A program made the translations under genes and the position numbers. Positions 41,953 through 50,136 of a stretch of 64,000 bases of DNA are shown here, piece after piece; within the stretch, counting starts at the first letter, position 1; every line of letters begins with the position of its first letter. Under the pieces are notes generated by a model. That model searched no databases and had not been told where the DNA came from. It was given only the letters and a program-made list of their open reading frames with translations. The DNA comes from GCA-2794515 sp033763335. GTDB taxonomy: Bacteria > Chloroflexota > Anaerolineae > Aggregatilineales > Phototrophicaceae. The stretch lies in contig JANRKU010000090.1 in assembly GCA_033763335.1 (NCBI GenBank), forward strand, positions 15,461 through 79,460, written 5' to 3'.

Positions 41953-44115
41953 TTATGATGCTTTACGCAATGATTCGGGTAAGCCTGTTTCGTTATTGCG
42001 GATGATGCGCTTGCGATATGAGGTCAATTCGCCTGTGCGTGTGGCAAATTGCCAGCGTTGGTATTTGTTGACATGCACAGTGGATTTGCGTGATGTGGTC
42101 TCGCTCGTAGTGTATGCGCCATCTGCTACCTTGCACACACCAACGAAGTCACCCTTAGCGGTATACATGCCACCTTCTGACACATACACAGTTTCAGGGA
42201 TGTCCATCTTGAGGTTGAACATATTCATTGCGGGGAGAGCGTCTTCAGTGATGGCAATTTCATTGAGGATTTTGCACACAACCTCATACACACCCTTTTG
42301 GAGCAAGGCATAACCAGCGCCTTGTGTGAACCACACACGAGCTAGGGCAATCATGACTTCTTGCTCAAAGCGTTCTGGGTCGGTTTCGGCAATATAGTTA
42401 GTGATATATTCTGGGTACTTATCCAATTCTTCACGGATTGCCATCTTGCCAAACTCGTCTACCCACACGATAGAGGGTAATGAGGGGGCAATATACTTGG
42501 CGCGTGCAAGTAATCCATCATATCCGATTCTCACTGCTTTGGCTTGCCCAATGGCTACAATGGCTTCATCGAGCGCACGTAGGTTGGCATGTACCACATC
42601 ACCAAGATAAGGGGTAGGTCCTTCTACCCGTGCCTTGCGTTGTAGGGATACAGGCAGGGTAGTCCCTCCACCCATGTAGTTATTCATCATGACTTGCGTA
42701 GCGTCACACCATGCGTCTAAGGCAGATGTGTTACCATCCACCAATTCAAGCCCAATCATGCCCTCAAAGTCAGGAAGGACATTACCTACAGAGGGTAATC
42801 CACTGATAGATTGATACATACACAGGTTAGCTACACGACCTATGTACGTAGCAGACTTAATCTGCTGGTCAATGGTCGCCTTGAACATATCATAGTCATT
42901 CATCTCTAGTGCTGGTGTGTACTCAACCATGTCTTTAATAACAGGCTTAGGCTCATCACCTACCACACGTACTGGTGGTAGTTGTGTGTAGTTCTTACGT
43001 TCACTACCCCACAGTTTCATCGTCACACACTCACCTAATTGGTTGGGTTGTCTAAACAGTTTCCCATCCGTGTCACTGGTGAACATGAATATAACGTGGT
43101 CATCTCCATCCATCCCACCAAGGATGAATTGAAACACAACATAGTCAGATGGGTTACACACAATAAGACCATGATTACGGTCTATCTTGATATGTCCCTT
43201 TGGTACAGACTTGCTAAACGCTATCAAGCCTGTTACTGCTGGTATCTTGAACATACCCTTAACCTCACCTGCTAAGTGAGATACTTCTTGTTTGCGGTAT
43301 TCCTCAATGAGGGCAGGTAACACACCTGCTTTGACATAAGGGTTCAACCCGTGTCTACCGGGTACGTTGGCATCAGTGATATTGCGTACCACAGATTTAG
43401 CATGTGCTTGGATAACCCCAGAGTAATCAATCCAACGAATGGTATTGCTCAACCATTGTGGGTCAATACGTGGTTCTGTATGGCTATAACCCATGGTGAG
43501 GTTAAAGAACTCACCCTCATACAACACACCTGCTTTACCATCATCAGGGATAACCATATCTATCCCCTCTGGTAGCTTGGCTACCACACAAGCACCCTTG
43601 TATTGAGTATCACCCTTTTGGTAGGTGAAGCTGAAGTGCAAGCGACCCTTTGGGCATTTGATGTTATTGCGTGATAGGTACTCTGGGCTAATCCACCCAT
43701 GACCATCATTCACCTTGCTCAACGCTTCAAACTTGATTACAGGGATAGGCAAGTCTTGGTGTGTAGCAGGTGCATGTGACCGTGCTACACGCTTGTTGCG
43801 TTTCTTCCCTACAGTGGGGTCAAAGCGCATGTCAGTACCAAACAACAATACAAGGTTGCCCTTCTTGGCATACCATGTATCTGCCAACTTGCTTGCGTTA
43901 AAGAGGGATTGCATATCCCCTTGTTCCAACAAACGATATGCTGATACAGCGTCGTCTCTGTTACCATTAGGCGTCATCATACGAGTGCCACCTTCTGGTG
44001 TTTCATTGGTGATGGTGGTGATGAGACGTTGCTTGAGGTTATATGAGAGGATGACCCATTCTGTGTTATAGGTAGCGGAGACGGTGTGTTGTGTGTTATT
44101 CTTTAATTGGTTCAT
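41953..44115 (-). CDS. Putative double-psi beta-barrel RNA polymerase-like protein
   Basis: 720 residues from ATG 44115, TAGGAG upstream; the largest single-frame gene of the element after the helicase fusion. The centre reads HGLIVCNPSDYVVFQFILGG then MDGDDHVIFMF (about residues 320-352). This resembles the RNP...DxDGD core of RDR/YonO/QDE-1-type single-chain RNA polymerases, but the first Asp of DxDGD is Gly/Met here. About 90 residues later, SATYIGRVANLCMYQSI and LVDGNTSALDAWCDA resemble the helices that follow the DLDGD loop in eukaryotic RDRs (NDSLGIIANAH; LAELFSIAVDFPKTG). Role as the element's own transcriptase or primase is inference. A resident CRISPR spacer encodes a relative of its motif. 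Confidence 0.55.
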   Translation of the reverse strand: MNQLKNNTQHTVSATYNTEWVILSYNLKQRLITTITNETPEGGTRMMTPNGNRDDAVSAYRLLEQGDMQSLFNASKLADTWYAKKGNLVLLFGTDMRFDPTVGKKRNKRVARSHAPATHQDLPIPVIKFEALSKVNDGHGWISPEYLSRNNIKCPKGRLHFSFTYQKGDTQYKGACVVAKLPEGIDMVIPDDGKAGVLYEGEFFNLTMGYSHTEPRIDPQWLSNTIRWIDYSGVIQAHAKSVVRNITDANVPGRHGLNPYVKAGVLPALIEEYRKQEVSHLAGEVKGMFKIPAVTGLIAFSKSVPKGHIKIDRNHGLIVCNPSDYVVFQFILGGMDGDDHVIFMFTSDTDGKLFRQPNQLGECVTMKLWGSERKNYTQLPPVRVVGDEPKPVIKDMVEYTPALEMNDYDMFKATIDQQIKSATYIGRVANLCMYQSISGLPSVGNVLPDFEGMIGLELVDGNTSALDAWCDATQVMMNNYMGGGTTLPVSLQRKARVEGPTPYLGDVVHANLRALDEAIVAIGQAKAVRIGYDGLLARAKYIAPSLPSIVWVDEFGKMAIREELDKYPEYITNYIAETDPERFEQEVMIALARVWFTQGAGYALLQKGVYEVVCKILNEIAITEDALPAMNMFNLKMDIPETVYVSEGGMYTAKGDFVGVCKVADGAYTTSETTSRKSTVHVNKYQRWQFATRTGELTSYRKRIIRNNETGLPESLRKAS

Positions 44116-44265
44116 GATAGACTCCTATGTCTATAGTGTTGCTAGAATGAAATAAGGTATTGCCTCACACACCTGCTTCAATCAGGTGTGTTTGGTTTAT
44201 AGTGCTTGCGCTAACGCGCTTATTCTTGTGGTATGATAAATCAAACAACAAGGAGAATATGACAC

Positions 44266-44517
44266 ATGGCTAAACCAGTATCCCTAAAAAGAATCTTTGG
44301 TAATCGCCTCATAGGGTATTATGATGAGGAGAACGATGAAGTGGTTATGGGGTTATTCACCAAGAACAGATGCACAAACATCCCACTACGTAATGGTGAT
44401 GTTAGAACAGTACGTTGCCCCGACCCATTCCGTGTGATTTACTATCGGAAGGTTTATAGGACATGGTTTGCTGTATGGGAGAGACTTACAGCTTCCCGTC
44501 ACGTACCATCTGCTTAA
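44266..44517 (+). CDS. Hypothetical small basic protein
   Basis: 83 residues from ATG 44266; AAGGAG lies ten bases upstream, and a four-codon ATG frame lies between. Basic and aromatic (FRVIYYRKVYRTWFAVWERL). Divergent from the polymerase-like gene; the 150-base gap has a hairpin CACACCTG/CAGGTGTG (44168-44190) and -10-like TGGTATGAT. Possibly a small regulator. Confidence 0.62.
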   Translation: MAKPVSLKRIFGNRLIGYYDEENDEVVMGLFTKNRCTNIPLRNGDVRTVRCPDPFRVIYYRKVYRTWFAVWERLTASRHVPSA

Positions 44518-44815
44518 TTATCTTTCCCGCTTCTCTATGTGCTTCGTTGGTATTCTTTTCCAAAATACCTTTGACGAAAGCACATAGAATTTCATTTTCG
44601 TTGATGATGTATGCGCGGTGTTGGTCGAAGCGATATTCATCATCTTTCAAATGCAAAACCTTTATATCAATACCCGCGACTGTTTGATAAGTCCACACTA
44701 TTTCTGCCATACGGTCATTTGCGCCACGAATAAACTCCGCAACCCATAGCAGGTTAACGCCTGCGCTGGCTAGGGCGGATTGCATTTCGTTGAACAATGG
44801 GTGTAATTTATACAT
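44486..44815 (-). CDS. Hypothetical helical protein
   Basis: 109 residues from ATG 44815, AGGAGG upstream. Helical throughout (HPLFNEMQSALASAGVNLLW; EILCAFVKGILEKNTNEAHREAG). Tail-to-tail overlap of 32 bases with the plus-strand gene. No family recognised. Confidence 0.65.
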   Translation of the reverse strand: MYKLHPLFNEMQSALASAGVNLLWVAEFIRGANDRMAEIVWTYQTVAGIDIKVLHLKDDEYRFDQHRAYIINENEILCAFVKGILEKNTNEAHREAGKIIKQMVRDGKL

Positions 44816-44846
44816 GATGTTTGCCTCCTGTGGCATAAAACATAAA

Positions 44847-44868
44847 AGCCCTGCGAGATTGCAGGGCT
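44847..44868 (-). promoter_or_regulatory. Terminator-like hairpin in the leader of the gene at 44815
   Basis: Stem AGCCCTGC (44847-44854) / GCAGGGCT (44861-44868) with a 6-base loop; on the minus strand it is followed by CTTTTATGTTTTATG. It lies upstream of ATG 44815, so it could attenuate that gene or stop antisense transcription. A further inverted repeat TAGGTTC/GAACCTA spans 44882-44903. Confidence 0.5.
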
Positions 44869-44986
44869 ATATAAGAGGGGGTAGGTTCATTATTGAGAAC
44901 CTAACCTTACCCTATCTAATGTTTTTCGCCAGCGCGAAGCCCCAAAACCCTGCGTAATATCCCTCACACATATAGGAGTCCCAACC

Positions 44987-45142
44987 ATGTTCCCCATACG
45001 CTATATCGTCATCCGCACCAACACCCGTTCATTCACATTCCGTACCCGTAACCCCATACGCTTCTACCTGCTCTATGCCGTTGCCATTATCCATTCCAAG
45101 CTACGTGGCAAGTTAAAGGATACCGACATCTTTGCCGATTAA
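44987..45142 (+). CDS. 51-residue basic protein
   Basis: From ATG 44987 with AGGAG upstream. Begins MFPIRYIVIRTNTRSFTFRT, a very basic peptide with a short hydrophobic stretch (FYLLYAVAII). Function unknown. Confidence 0.58.
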   Translation: MFPIRYIVIRTNTRSFTFRTRNPIRFYLLYAVAIIHSKLRGKLKDTDIFAD

Positions 45143-45152
45143 CCCCCAATAG

Positions 45153-45181
45153 TGGACAGATTCACAACAAGTATGTATACT
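45153..45181 (+). promoter_or_regulatory. Sigma-70-type promoter
   Basis: TGGACA (45153-45158), 17-base spacer, TATACT (45176-45181), 32 bases before the GTG start at 45214. Each box is one base off consensus. Confidence 0.75.
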
Positions 45182-45213
45182 ACCAGCATATCAGTAGTAA
45201 ACAGGAGCAATAC

Positions 45214-45510
45214 GTGTCCCAATCACAAAACAACATCTGGGCAACCAAGACCCTATCCCACAAGGAACGGTACTTACTGCTATTCCTCATCTGGCGCTAC
45301 GAGTCGTTCCGCCAATGTATCGGATTCCCCGACATAACAGATAGCGCCATCATCACAATAGACGAGTTCACAGACATCGCCCGTGATGAGGCGGTTACAA
45401 TGTTAGCCAGCTTTGTGGAGCGCGGAGTATTAGTCCTATCCGACACCCAAGTAGGAAACCGCACGTTATACATACCCAATGCCATTTATCTCACCAAGGA
45501 GAAGCAATGA
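45214..45510 (+). CDS. Winged-helix-like small protein
   Basis: 98 residues from GTG 45214, AGGAG upstream. TLSHKERYLLLFLIWRYES, ITIDEFTDIARDEAVTMLASFVERGVLVLSD and GNRTLYIPN follow the helix-helix-wing order of replication-initiator or plasmid regulator winged helices. DNA binding is inference. Confidence 0.65.
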   Translation: MSQSQNNIWATKTLSHKERYLLLFLIWRYESFRQCIGFPDITDSAIITIDEFTDIARDEAVTMLASFVERGVLVLSDTQVGNRTLYIPNAIYLTKEKQ

Positions 45511-45632
45511 AAGCCACAATCACACACGCTAACAGCCAAAGAGTCTTTTCAACAGCACACTCAACATCGCCACCCCAGACACATTGCGGGGAGCTAGTAA
45601 TCTATACCGTGCATTTCCTACACGCCCCCTAG
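45507..45632 (+). CDS. 41-residue hypothetical protein
   Basis: ATG 45507 overlaps the previous stop by ATGA and has AAGGAG six bases upstream. Begins MKATITHANSQRVFSTAHST. Short and without motifs; the coupling is the support. Confidence 0.48.
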   Translation: MKATITHANSQRVFSTAHSTSPPQTHCGELVIYTVHFLHAP

Positions 45633-45773
45633 AGACACGCTCTTACGAGCAATTTATGTATCTAATATCAATAAAGACGCCTGATATAAACACTCAGATA
45701 GCAAATATATGCCAATAAATGTCACTTTTAGGTTTGTAGGGAATGATTAGGTTTTGGAAAAAAAGACGTGAGG

Positions 45774-45786
45774 CTAGAGCCTCTAG
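45774..45786. repeat. Element palindrome CTAGAGCCTCTAG
   Basis: Site 8, central base C, rightmost copy. It lies in the 270-base intergenic gap 45633-45905 that otherwise holds only AT-rich sequence and the promoter below. Confidence 0.88.
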
Positions 45787-45864
45787 GAGTAATAACAAGC
45801 CACTTTTTTATTTTTTTACAAAAAAAACAGTCGAATCAAAAAATAATGCCTTATTGACCGTCTG

Positions 45865-45873
45865 TGCTATAAT
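45865..45873 (+). promoter_or_regulatory. Extended -10 promoter
   Basis: TGCTATAAT, a TGn-extended -10, 33 bases before ATG 45906; no good -35 is seen at 17 bases, which fits an extended -10 promoter. Confidence 0.6.
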
Positions 45874-45905
45874 AGAAGGGTCATAGATTTGGAGACATCC
45901 CCCAC

Positions 45906-46331
45906 ATGAATATCATTAAAAAAGAACTTAATAATCAGGGCGAAATTGCTGAAATTTGGTTTAACCCTGTTGGAAAAGAAATACTAGGATTTTTAGACTC
46001 CATTTTTGGATTAGCGTTAAAATCGGAAGATTTCAGATCATTCATCCCGTTTTTAGTTGTATATCACACGATGACTTATGCTGAAATTTATATGGAAAAT
46101 GATGAACCCGCGTTCCCCGTTATACAAACCTCAGTTACAGACAAGACTCCTGCCGGATTAAACTCTGTACTTAGTTATACAGATTATAGAATCCGTTGGA
46201 ATAAAGCCCCTACATCATTGAAACAAGAATTATTTAGATTGGCGTTAGAAGCTAATCCTAATGTGGAAGAATTGGTAGAAAAATATGCTCAACTTCAATT
46301 GGAATTGGAGTCTACCAACAACGACGGATGA
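45906..46331 (+). CDS. Hypothetical protein, tandem paralogue A
   Basis: 141 residues. Shares with the next gene the segments VYHTMTYAEIYMENDEPAFPV and FRLALEANPNVEELVEKY (there VYMTTVYADFYIVEDGKIFPY and FGFAFQANPDCLKIVQDN). No known family. Upstream motif ggagacatccccAC is also shared with the next gene. Confidence 0.7.
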   Translation: MNIIKKELNNQGEIAEIWFNPVGKEILGFLDSIFGLALKSEDFRSFIPFLVVYHTMTYAEIYMENDEPAFPVIQTSVTDKTPAGLNSVLSYTDYRIRWNKAPTSLKQELFRLALEANPNVEELVEKYAQLQLELESTNNDG

Positions 46332-46468
46332 AGACTTGTATTCTGCCAGAGGCGTAGAAAGCATACATAAGTCGCTCAACGACATGAACACTGTTGCGCG
46401 GTTTGGTTAGATGGCAAGTGTCGCCTAATCGTATATACTAAAGTGGTCAAACAGAAGGACATCCCCAC

Positions 46469-46906
46469 ATGCCATTACCACCATTCAATGAAGAAGTAGT
46501 CGTCTTTGAATTTTCAAGTTCAAACGCTAATCCCCCCGAAAAAAACAAAATTGTCTTCAAAAAGATGGACAATATGACAGCCTATTTTTTTGAGCAGGGA
46601 ATCAAAGAATTTCAAAATGATTCCCTTGATATGTACGAGTTAGCTTGTGCAACTTATCTTGTTTATATGACTACGGTTTATGCCGATTTTTATATAGTCG
46701 AAGATGGCAAAATCTTCCCGTATTTTGGCATTAAACGGTATTTAGATGGGACTTATGTAATAAGTGACAGCTTCCCAGAGTTCCACAAAAAATTCACCGA
46801 CATCCCCTTTTCTACCGCAACGCAAATCTTCGGCTTTGCGTTCCAAGCTAACCCCGATTGCCTCAAGATAGTACAAGACAACACGCCCCCGATACAAAAG
46901 GAATAA
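46469..46906 (+). CDS. Hypothetical protein, tandem paralogue B
   Basis: 145 residues, diverged duplicate of the preceding gene. A -10-like TATACT lies at 46434-46439. The C-terminus converges on the TIR gene with a 67-base gap. Function unknown; position at the border between element and CRISPR locus makes its ownership unclear. Confidence 0.7.
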   Translation: MPLPPFNEEVVVFEFSSSNANPPEKNKIVFKKMDNMTAYFFEQGIKEFQNDSLDMYELACATYLVYMTTVYADFYIVEDGKIFPYFGIKRYLDGTYVISDSFPEFHKKFTDIPFSTATQIFGFAFQANPDCLKIVQDNTPPIQKE

Positions 46907-46973
46907 CAGATGTCCAACTGCTAAGGTTAAATATAAAAGTATCCATGGCAGTTTCTCAGTTAAAAAAGAAATA

Positions 46974-47933
46974 TTATGGCAAGCGTTCACTAATATCCAT
47001 GATGCGGGTATACCCTACCCCACGCTCTAAGCGATATAATTGGAATTTCACCCAACGACTGACTTCTACACCAAATACAAAAGCAATATCCACCAATGTT
47101 TGTAAAAACAATTGGAATACCTTGTCGCGGTCATCCTTAGTAAAGGTATAAATCGCTTTTTGAATCGTGTCATTAATGTCGCTGTAATGCGCCACATTTT
47201 TAATATCAACCATATACTTGGTCGGATTAGCAGGGTCTTTTGGTCCAGTAACATAAATGCCAACCAACGGCTCACTATCATCTGGGTATTCTGCATCTTC
47301 GGCTAAAATAGCACTAAAGGCTTGTTTGACCATATCATAGCCCACATCGCCCGTACATTGCACCATTAACTGCACCCGTTTGGATTGCCCTACAATCGCC
47401 CCTGCTTCTGCGATAACAATAGCCGTGCTATAAGCAGATTGCACCAATGGCGCAATCATATATTCCTTTCCGCCAATGAGTTGCCGTTGAGTACCAGCCA
47501 CCGTTTGTAAATTCATGGGTATGTTATGGTTAAAATCGCTGACTTGTCGTTGGATACGAGGGGCAACCTTGAGCAAGGCATCGGTTAATTTGGATGTATA
47601 TGACCGACTAATAACGGCATCCTTGTCATTCAAATCCGCACGCAATGGGGTCCCTTTTTCAAGCCAAATCGGGATGATGGGGATATTTTGTGCCAACGCG
47701 CGGTCAATTTCCTCACCAACTACATTGGAGAGACTAGCCGCTTGTGACCAAAAGATAAGAAAAACAGCAGAATCGTCAATTGCTTTATAAATCGCTTCAC
47801 GCCAATCCTCACCCGCCGAGATATTACTGACATCTTGCCAGACAATAAAATCTTGCTTGCGGAGTGCCTCTACAAATTTTCCGACAACAGCTTTATCTTT
47901 GCGGGAATAACTAATAAACACATGGGATGCCAT
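46974..47933 (-). CDS. TIR-domain protein in the cmr operon
   Basis: 319 residues. N-terminal TIR domain (1-135): VFISYSRKDKAVVGKFVEAL, DFIVWQDV, and FWSQAASLSNVVGEEID with candidate catalytic Glu74 or Glu75, so NAD+ cleavage is plausible. The remaining 180 residues (MIAPLVQSAYSTAIVIAEAGAI and onward) form a domain I do not recognise; a CARF or SAVED fold cannot be seen. It lies 11 bases after cmr6 on the same strand, so it is very likely cotranscribed and may be the ancillary effector of the type III system. Confidence 0.85.
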   Translation of the reverse strand: MASHVFISYSRKDKAVVGKFVEALRKQDFIVWQDVSNISAGEDWREAIYKAIDDSAVFLIFWSQAASLSNVVGEEIDRALAQNIPIIPIWLEKGTPLRADLNDKDAVISRSYTSKLTDALLKVAPRIQRQVSDFNHNIPMNLQTVAGTQRQLIGGKEYMIAPLVQSAYSTAIVIAEAGAIVGQSKRVQLMVQCTGDVGYDMVKQAFSAILAEDAEYPDDSEPLVGIYVTGPKDPANPTKYMVDIKNVAHYSDINDTIQKAIYTFTKDDRDKVFQLFLQTLVDIAFVFGVEVSRWVKFQLYRLERGVGYTRIMDISERLP

Positions 47934-47944
47934 ACGCCACCTTC

Positions 47945-48850
47945 CTATTTATCCGTTTCAATTCGCGCAAAAACGCCATAGCCTTGTGCGGTCTTTGCGC
48001 CAATACCCATTTCAGTAAGCCCACTTTGTAGCCAATTCCATGCTTGCTCATGAACATCTAAATTTAAAAAACTTGTTCGCGTTCGCAGTCCGATGGCAAA
48101 GTCAAATGATAAACCCTCACGAACACAAACATAAGTGATAGGCACAGGTTGCAAATCATCAGATGGTGCTGTCATTTTTCTTTGGTCGGTATAATAGTCG
48201 GCAAAATGAGGGGTCATCACATCTAAGACAAATATTGGTATGGTATCGTCCTTCTTGAAGATAGGTATGGCGTGATAAAAGATACAGCTACCCGCATTTT
48301 CAGTTGTACCAAAGGCATCATAAAAATGTTTTACTAATAGCTCACTTTGGTATTCACCTTGCATTATTTTTTCTTCAAATTTATCTAAGGGCTCTTCTAT
48401 CCCTCGTCTTTTTGCATCTGCATATATTGTCAATAAAGCATAACTCCGTGCAAGTCCTTTCAAGGCGCTACCCGGTATATAAGGCAAACCAGTTAGTCGG
48501 TCAAGTGTAATCCCAAACTCAAGCGGATTTTTCCCACCTAAGCCGACCACCATCCGACCTCGTAAATTGGTTTGAAACCGGGCACTTCCCTCGGTAAGAG
48601 CAAACCATCTCTGTTTATACGCTTGATAACCAATTTGCTTTTTGAAATAATCACCAGTAAAACGTTCTAATGTATTTTCTAGCCATTGATTGACAACTTT
48701 TGGCTTTTTCTTATCGTTGTCTACATATTTATCTTCAATCGCTTCATGTGGGATATAACGCCCAAAGATGAGTGCCAAATTTTGGCAATTTTCGGCATGA
48801 GTCGTCAAAATGCGGGCAGTATCAGATGGGACTAAATAGGTATATGCCAT
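47945..48850 (-). CDS. cmr6: Type III-B CRISPR RAMP protein Cmr6
   Basis: 301 residues. RAMP signatures LPYIPGSALKGLARSYAL and the C-terminal glycine-rich GIGAKTAQGYGVF are diagnostic. Cmr6 is a Cas7-family subunit capping the crRNA-bound backbone. Four bases after cmr5. Confidence 0.93.
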   Translation of the reverse strand: MAYTYLVPSDTARILTTHAENCQNLALIFGRYIPHEAIEDKYVDNDKKKPKVVNQWLENTLERFTGDYFKKQIGYQAYKQRWFALTEGSARFQTNLRGRMVVGLGGKNPLEFGITLDRLTGLPYIPGSALKGLARSYALLTIYADAKRRGIEEPLDKFEEKIMQGEYQSELLVKHFYDAFGTTENAGSCIFYHAIPIFKKDDTIPIFVLDVMTPHFADYYTDQRKMTAPSDDLQPVPITYVCVREGLSFDFAIGLRTRTSFLNLDVHEQAWNWLQSGLTEMGIGAKTAQGYGVFARIETDK

Positions 48851-48853
48851 GAT

Positions 48854-49252
48854 TTAATCCTCTTCACTCTTCCAGTCTTTGGCTTCTACAAAGCGTTTAA
48901 GCCAATGCAAATAGGCTAAGGATTCGCTGGTGGCTCTGCGATAATCTGCGCTAGGTTTACGTAGTACCCACTGGAGTAAATCGATGTTCTTTTCTGCCTT
49001 CAGATGTTGGCAGACCCAAATAGACAAATGGGTATAGGCGGCTTGATGTGGTTTAGTGGCATCCCCCTTGCCTTTTGCCAACAAAAAGGCAAGGGTCTGA
49101 GCCAACCCATCACTCAGAATCATGGCAGGTAATCCGCGTATGAGTGAGCCATACTCTTTTCTGAATTTGTCATTTTGTGTTTGTTCGACATGCTCAATTT
49201 GCATCCATGCACTGGTGGCACGTTCTTGTTGGAGTGTCTGTTGATTACTCAT
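48854..49252 (-). CDS. cmr5: Type III-B small subunit Cmr5
   Basis: 132 residues, all-helical as expected for the Cas11-like small subunit. Segment LIRGLPAMILSDGLAQTLAFLLAKGKG and a C-terminal RATSESLAYLHWLKRFVEA are typical of Cmr5. Position between cmr4 and cmr6 agrees. Confidence 0.88.
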   Translation of the reverse strand: MSNQQTLQQERATSAWMQIEHVEQTQNDKFRKEYGSLIRGLPAMILSDGLAQTLAFLLAKGKGDATKPHQAAYTHLSIWVCQHLKAEKNIDLLQWVLRKPSADYRRATSESLAYLHWLKRFVEAKDWKSEED

Positions 49253-49254
49253 GA

Positions 49255-50121
49255 TTAGCCCTCACTTATCCGCACAGCGACAAAGCCCTGCCCTGTTGTC
49301 TCATCACCGCCGATTTGAATACGGGCTGGCAGGTTACTTGCAAGCCAATTTGCCACGTTATTAGCGGAGATTCTTTGTCCATCGCGTGAGTCAACAATTG
49401 TGATGGCACTCATCAACAAAGTATCAGATGGCAATGATTCTTGTGTCCATAATGCGCCTTGTGCCACCGTCTTTTTGGCGCTATCTATCTTAATACGGGT
49501 GACAATTTCGGTACTATTAACAGTGAACTCGGTGAAGTCCTCGTCAGATAACACCACAAGGCTGGTGGGCAATTTTTTCTGCCAGTAGTCATACTCTGGT
49601 GTTTGGGGAAGCGCATTCTTGACCAGCCAATTAGCAATCGCATCCACTTCTTTATTGGGGGTAGTCGAAAATGAAAATTCTTCTAATACCATCTGATTAC
49701 CAATCGTCACATCTGATTTGGTAGTGGTCAACCCATTTTGAGAGGTAATCGACCCTGAAAAGGCAGGAAATTTAGGCAGATTCCGACGGATTCGCGCCAA
49801 CACCATCGGGCAAGTTGCATAAGCAAATACACCCGCCAGTGATTGCACAGGGAATAACACGATGCGTGCATCTCCTACCGAGAGTGCCGCGGCATGTTCT
49901 TCTGCCTTATCCGTATCGGGTCCGAATGTGGCAATGAATTCTGCTGTTTTTTGTCCACCCGTTTGCATCCGCATAGCACCCTTTACCCCACTGCCCTGCA
50001 CTAAGGGATGGCGTGTGGTACGTTCTCGCTGGATGGGTAAATCCACTGCCGAGACGGTACTGCCTGTCCCTGCGTGTAATGATGTTTCAGTATAAATGAA
50101 TAGCCCTAATTCTTTCATCAT
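49255..50121 (-). CDS. cmr4: Type III-B backbone subunit Cmr4
   Basis: 288 residues, Cas7-family. LHAGTGSTVSAVDLPIQRE then GVKGAMRM is the Cmr4 signature loop; C-terminal IQIGGDETTGQGFVAV is the glycine-rich strand. Cmr4 subunits cut target RNA at 6-nt intervals in characterised systems. Confidence 0.93.
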   Translation of the reverse strand: MMKELGLFIYTETSLHAGTGSTVSAVDLPIQRERTTRHPLVQGSGVKGAMRMQTGGQKTAEFIATFGPDTDKAEEHAAALSVGDARIVLFPVQSLAGVFAYATCPMVLARIRRNLPKFPAFSGSITSQNGLTTTKSDVTIGNQMVLEEFSFSTTPNKEVDAIANWLVKNALPQTPEYDYWQKKLPTSLVVLSDEDFTEFTVNSTEIVTRIKIDSAKKTVAQGALWTQESLPSDTLLMSAITIVDSRDGQRISANNVANWLASNLPARIQIGGDETTGQGFVAVRISEG

Positions 50122-50136
50122 CAGCTCCTAAGTGAT

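Noticed and set aside
22084..46468. Direct repeats (attL/attR) bounding the element
   Set aside because: I compared the AT-rich ends near 22.1 kb and 46.3-46.9 kb and saw no convincing shared stretch; exact borders remain unknown.
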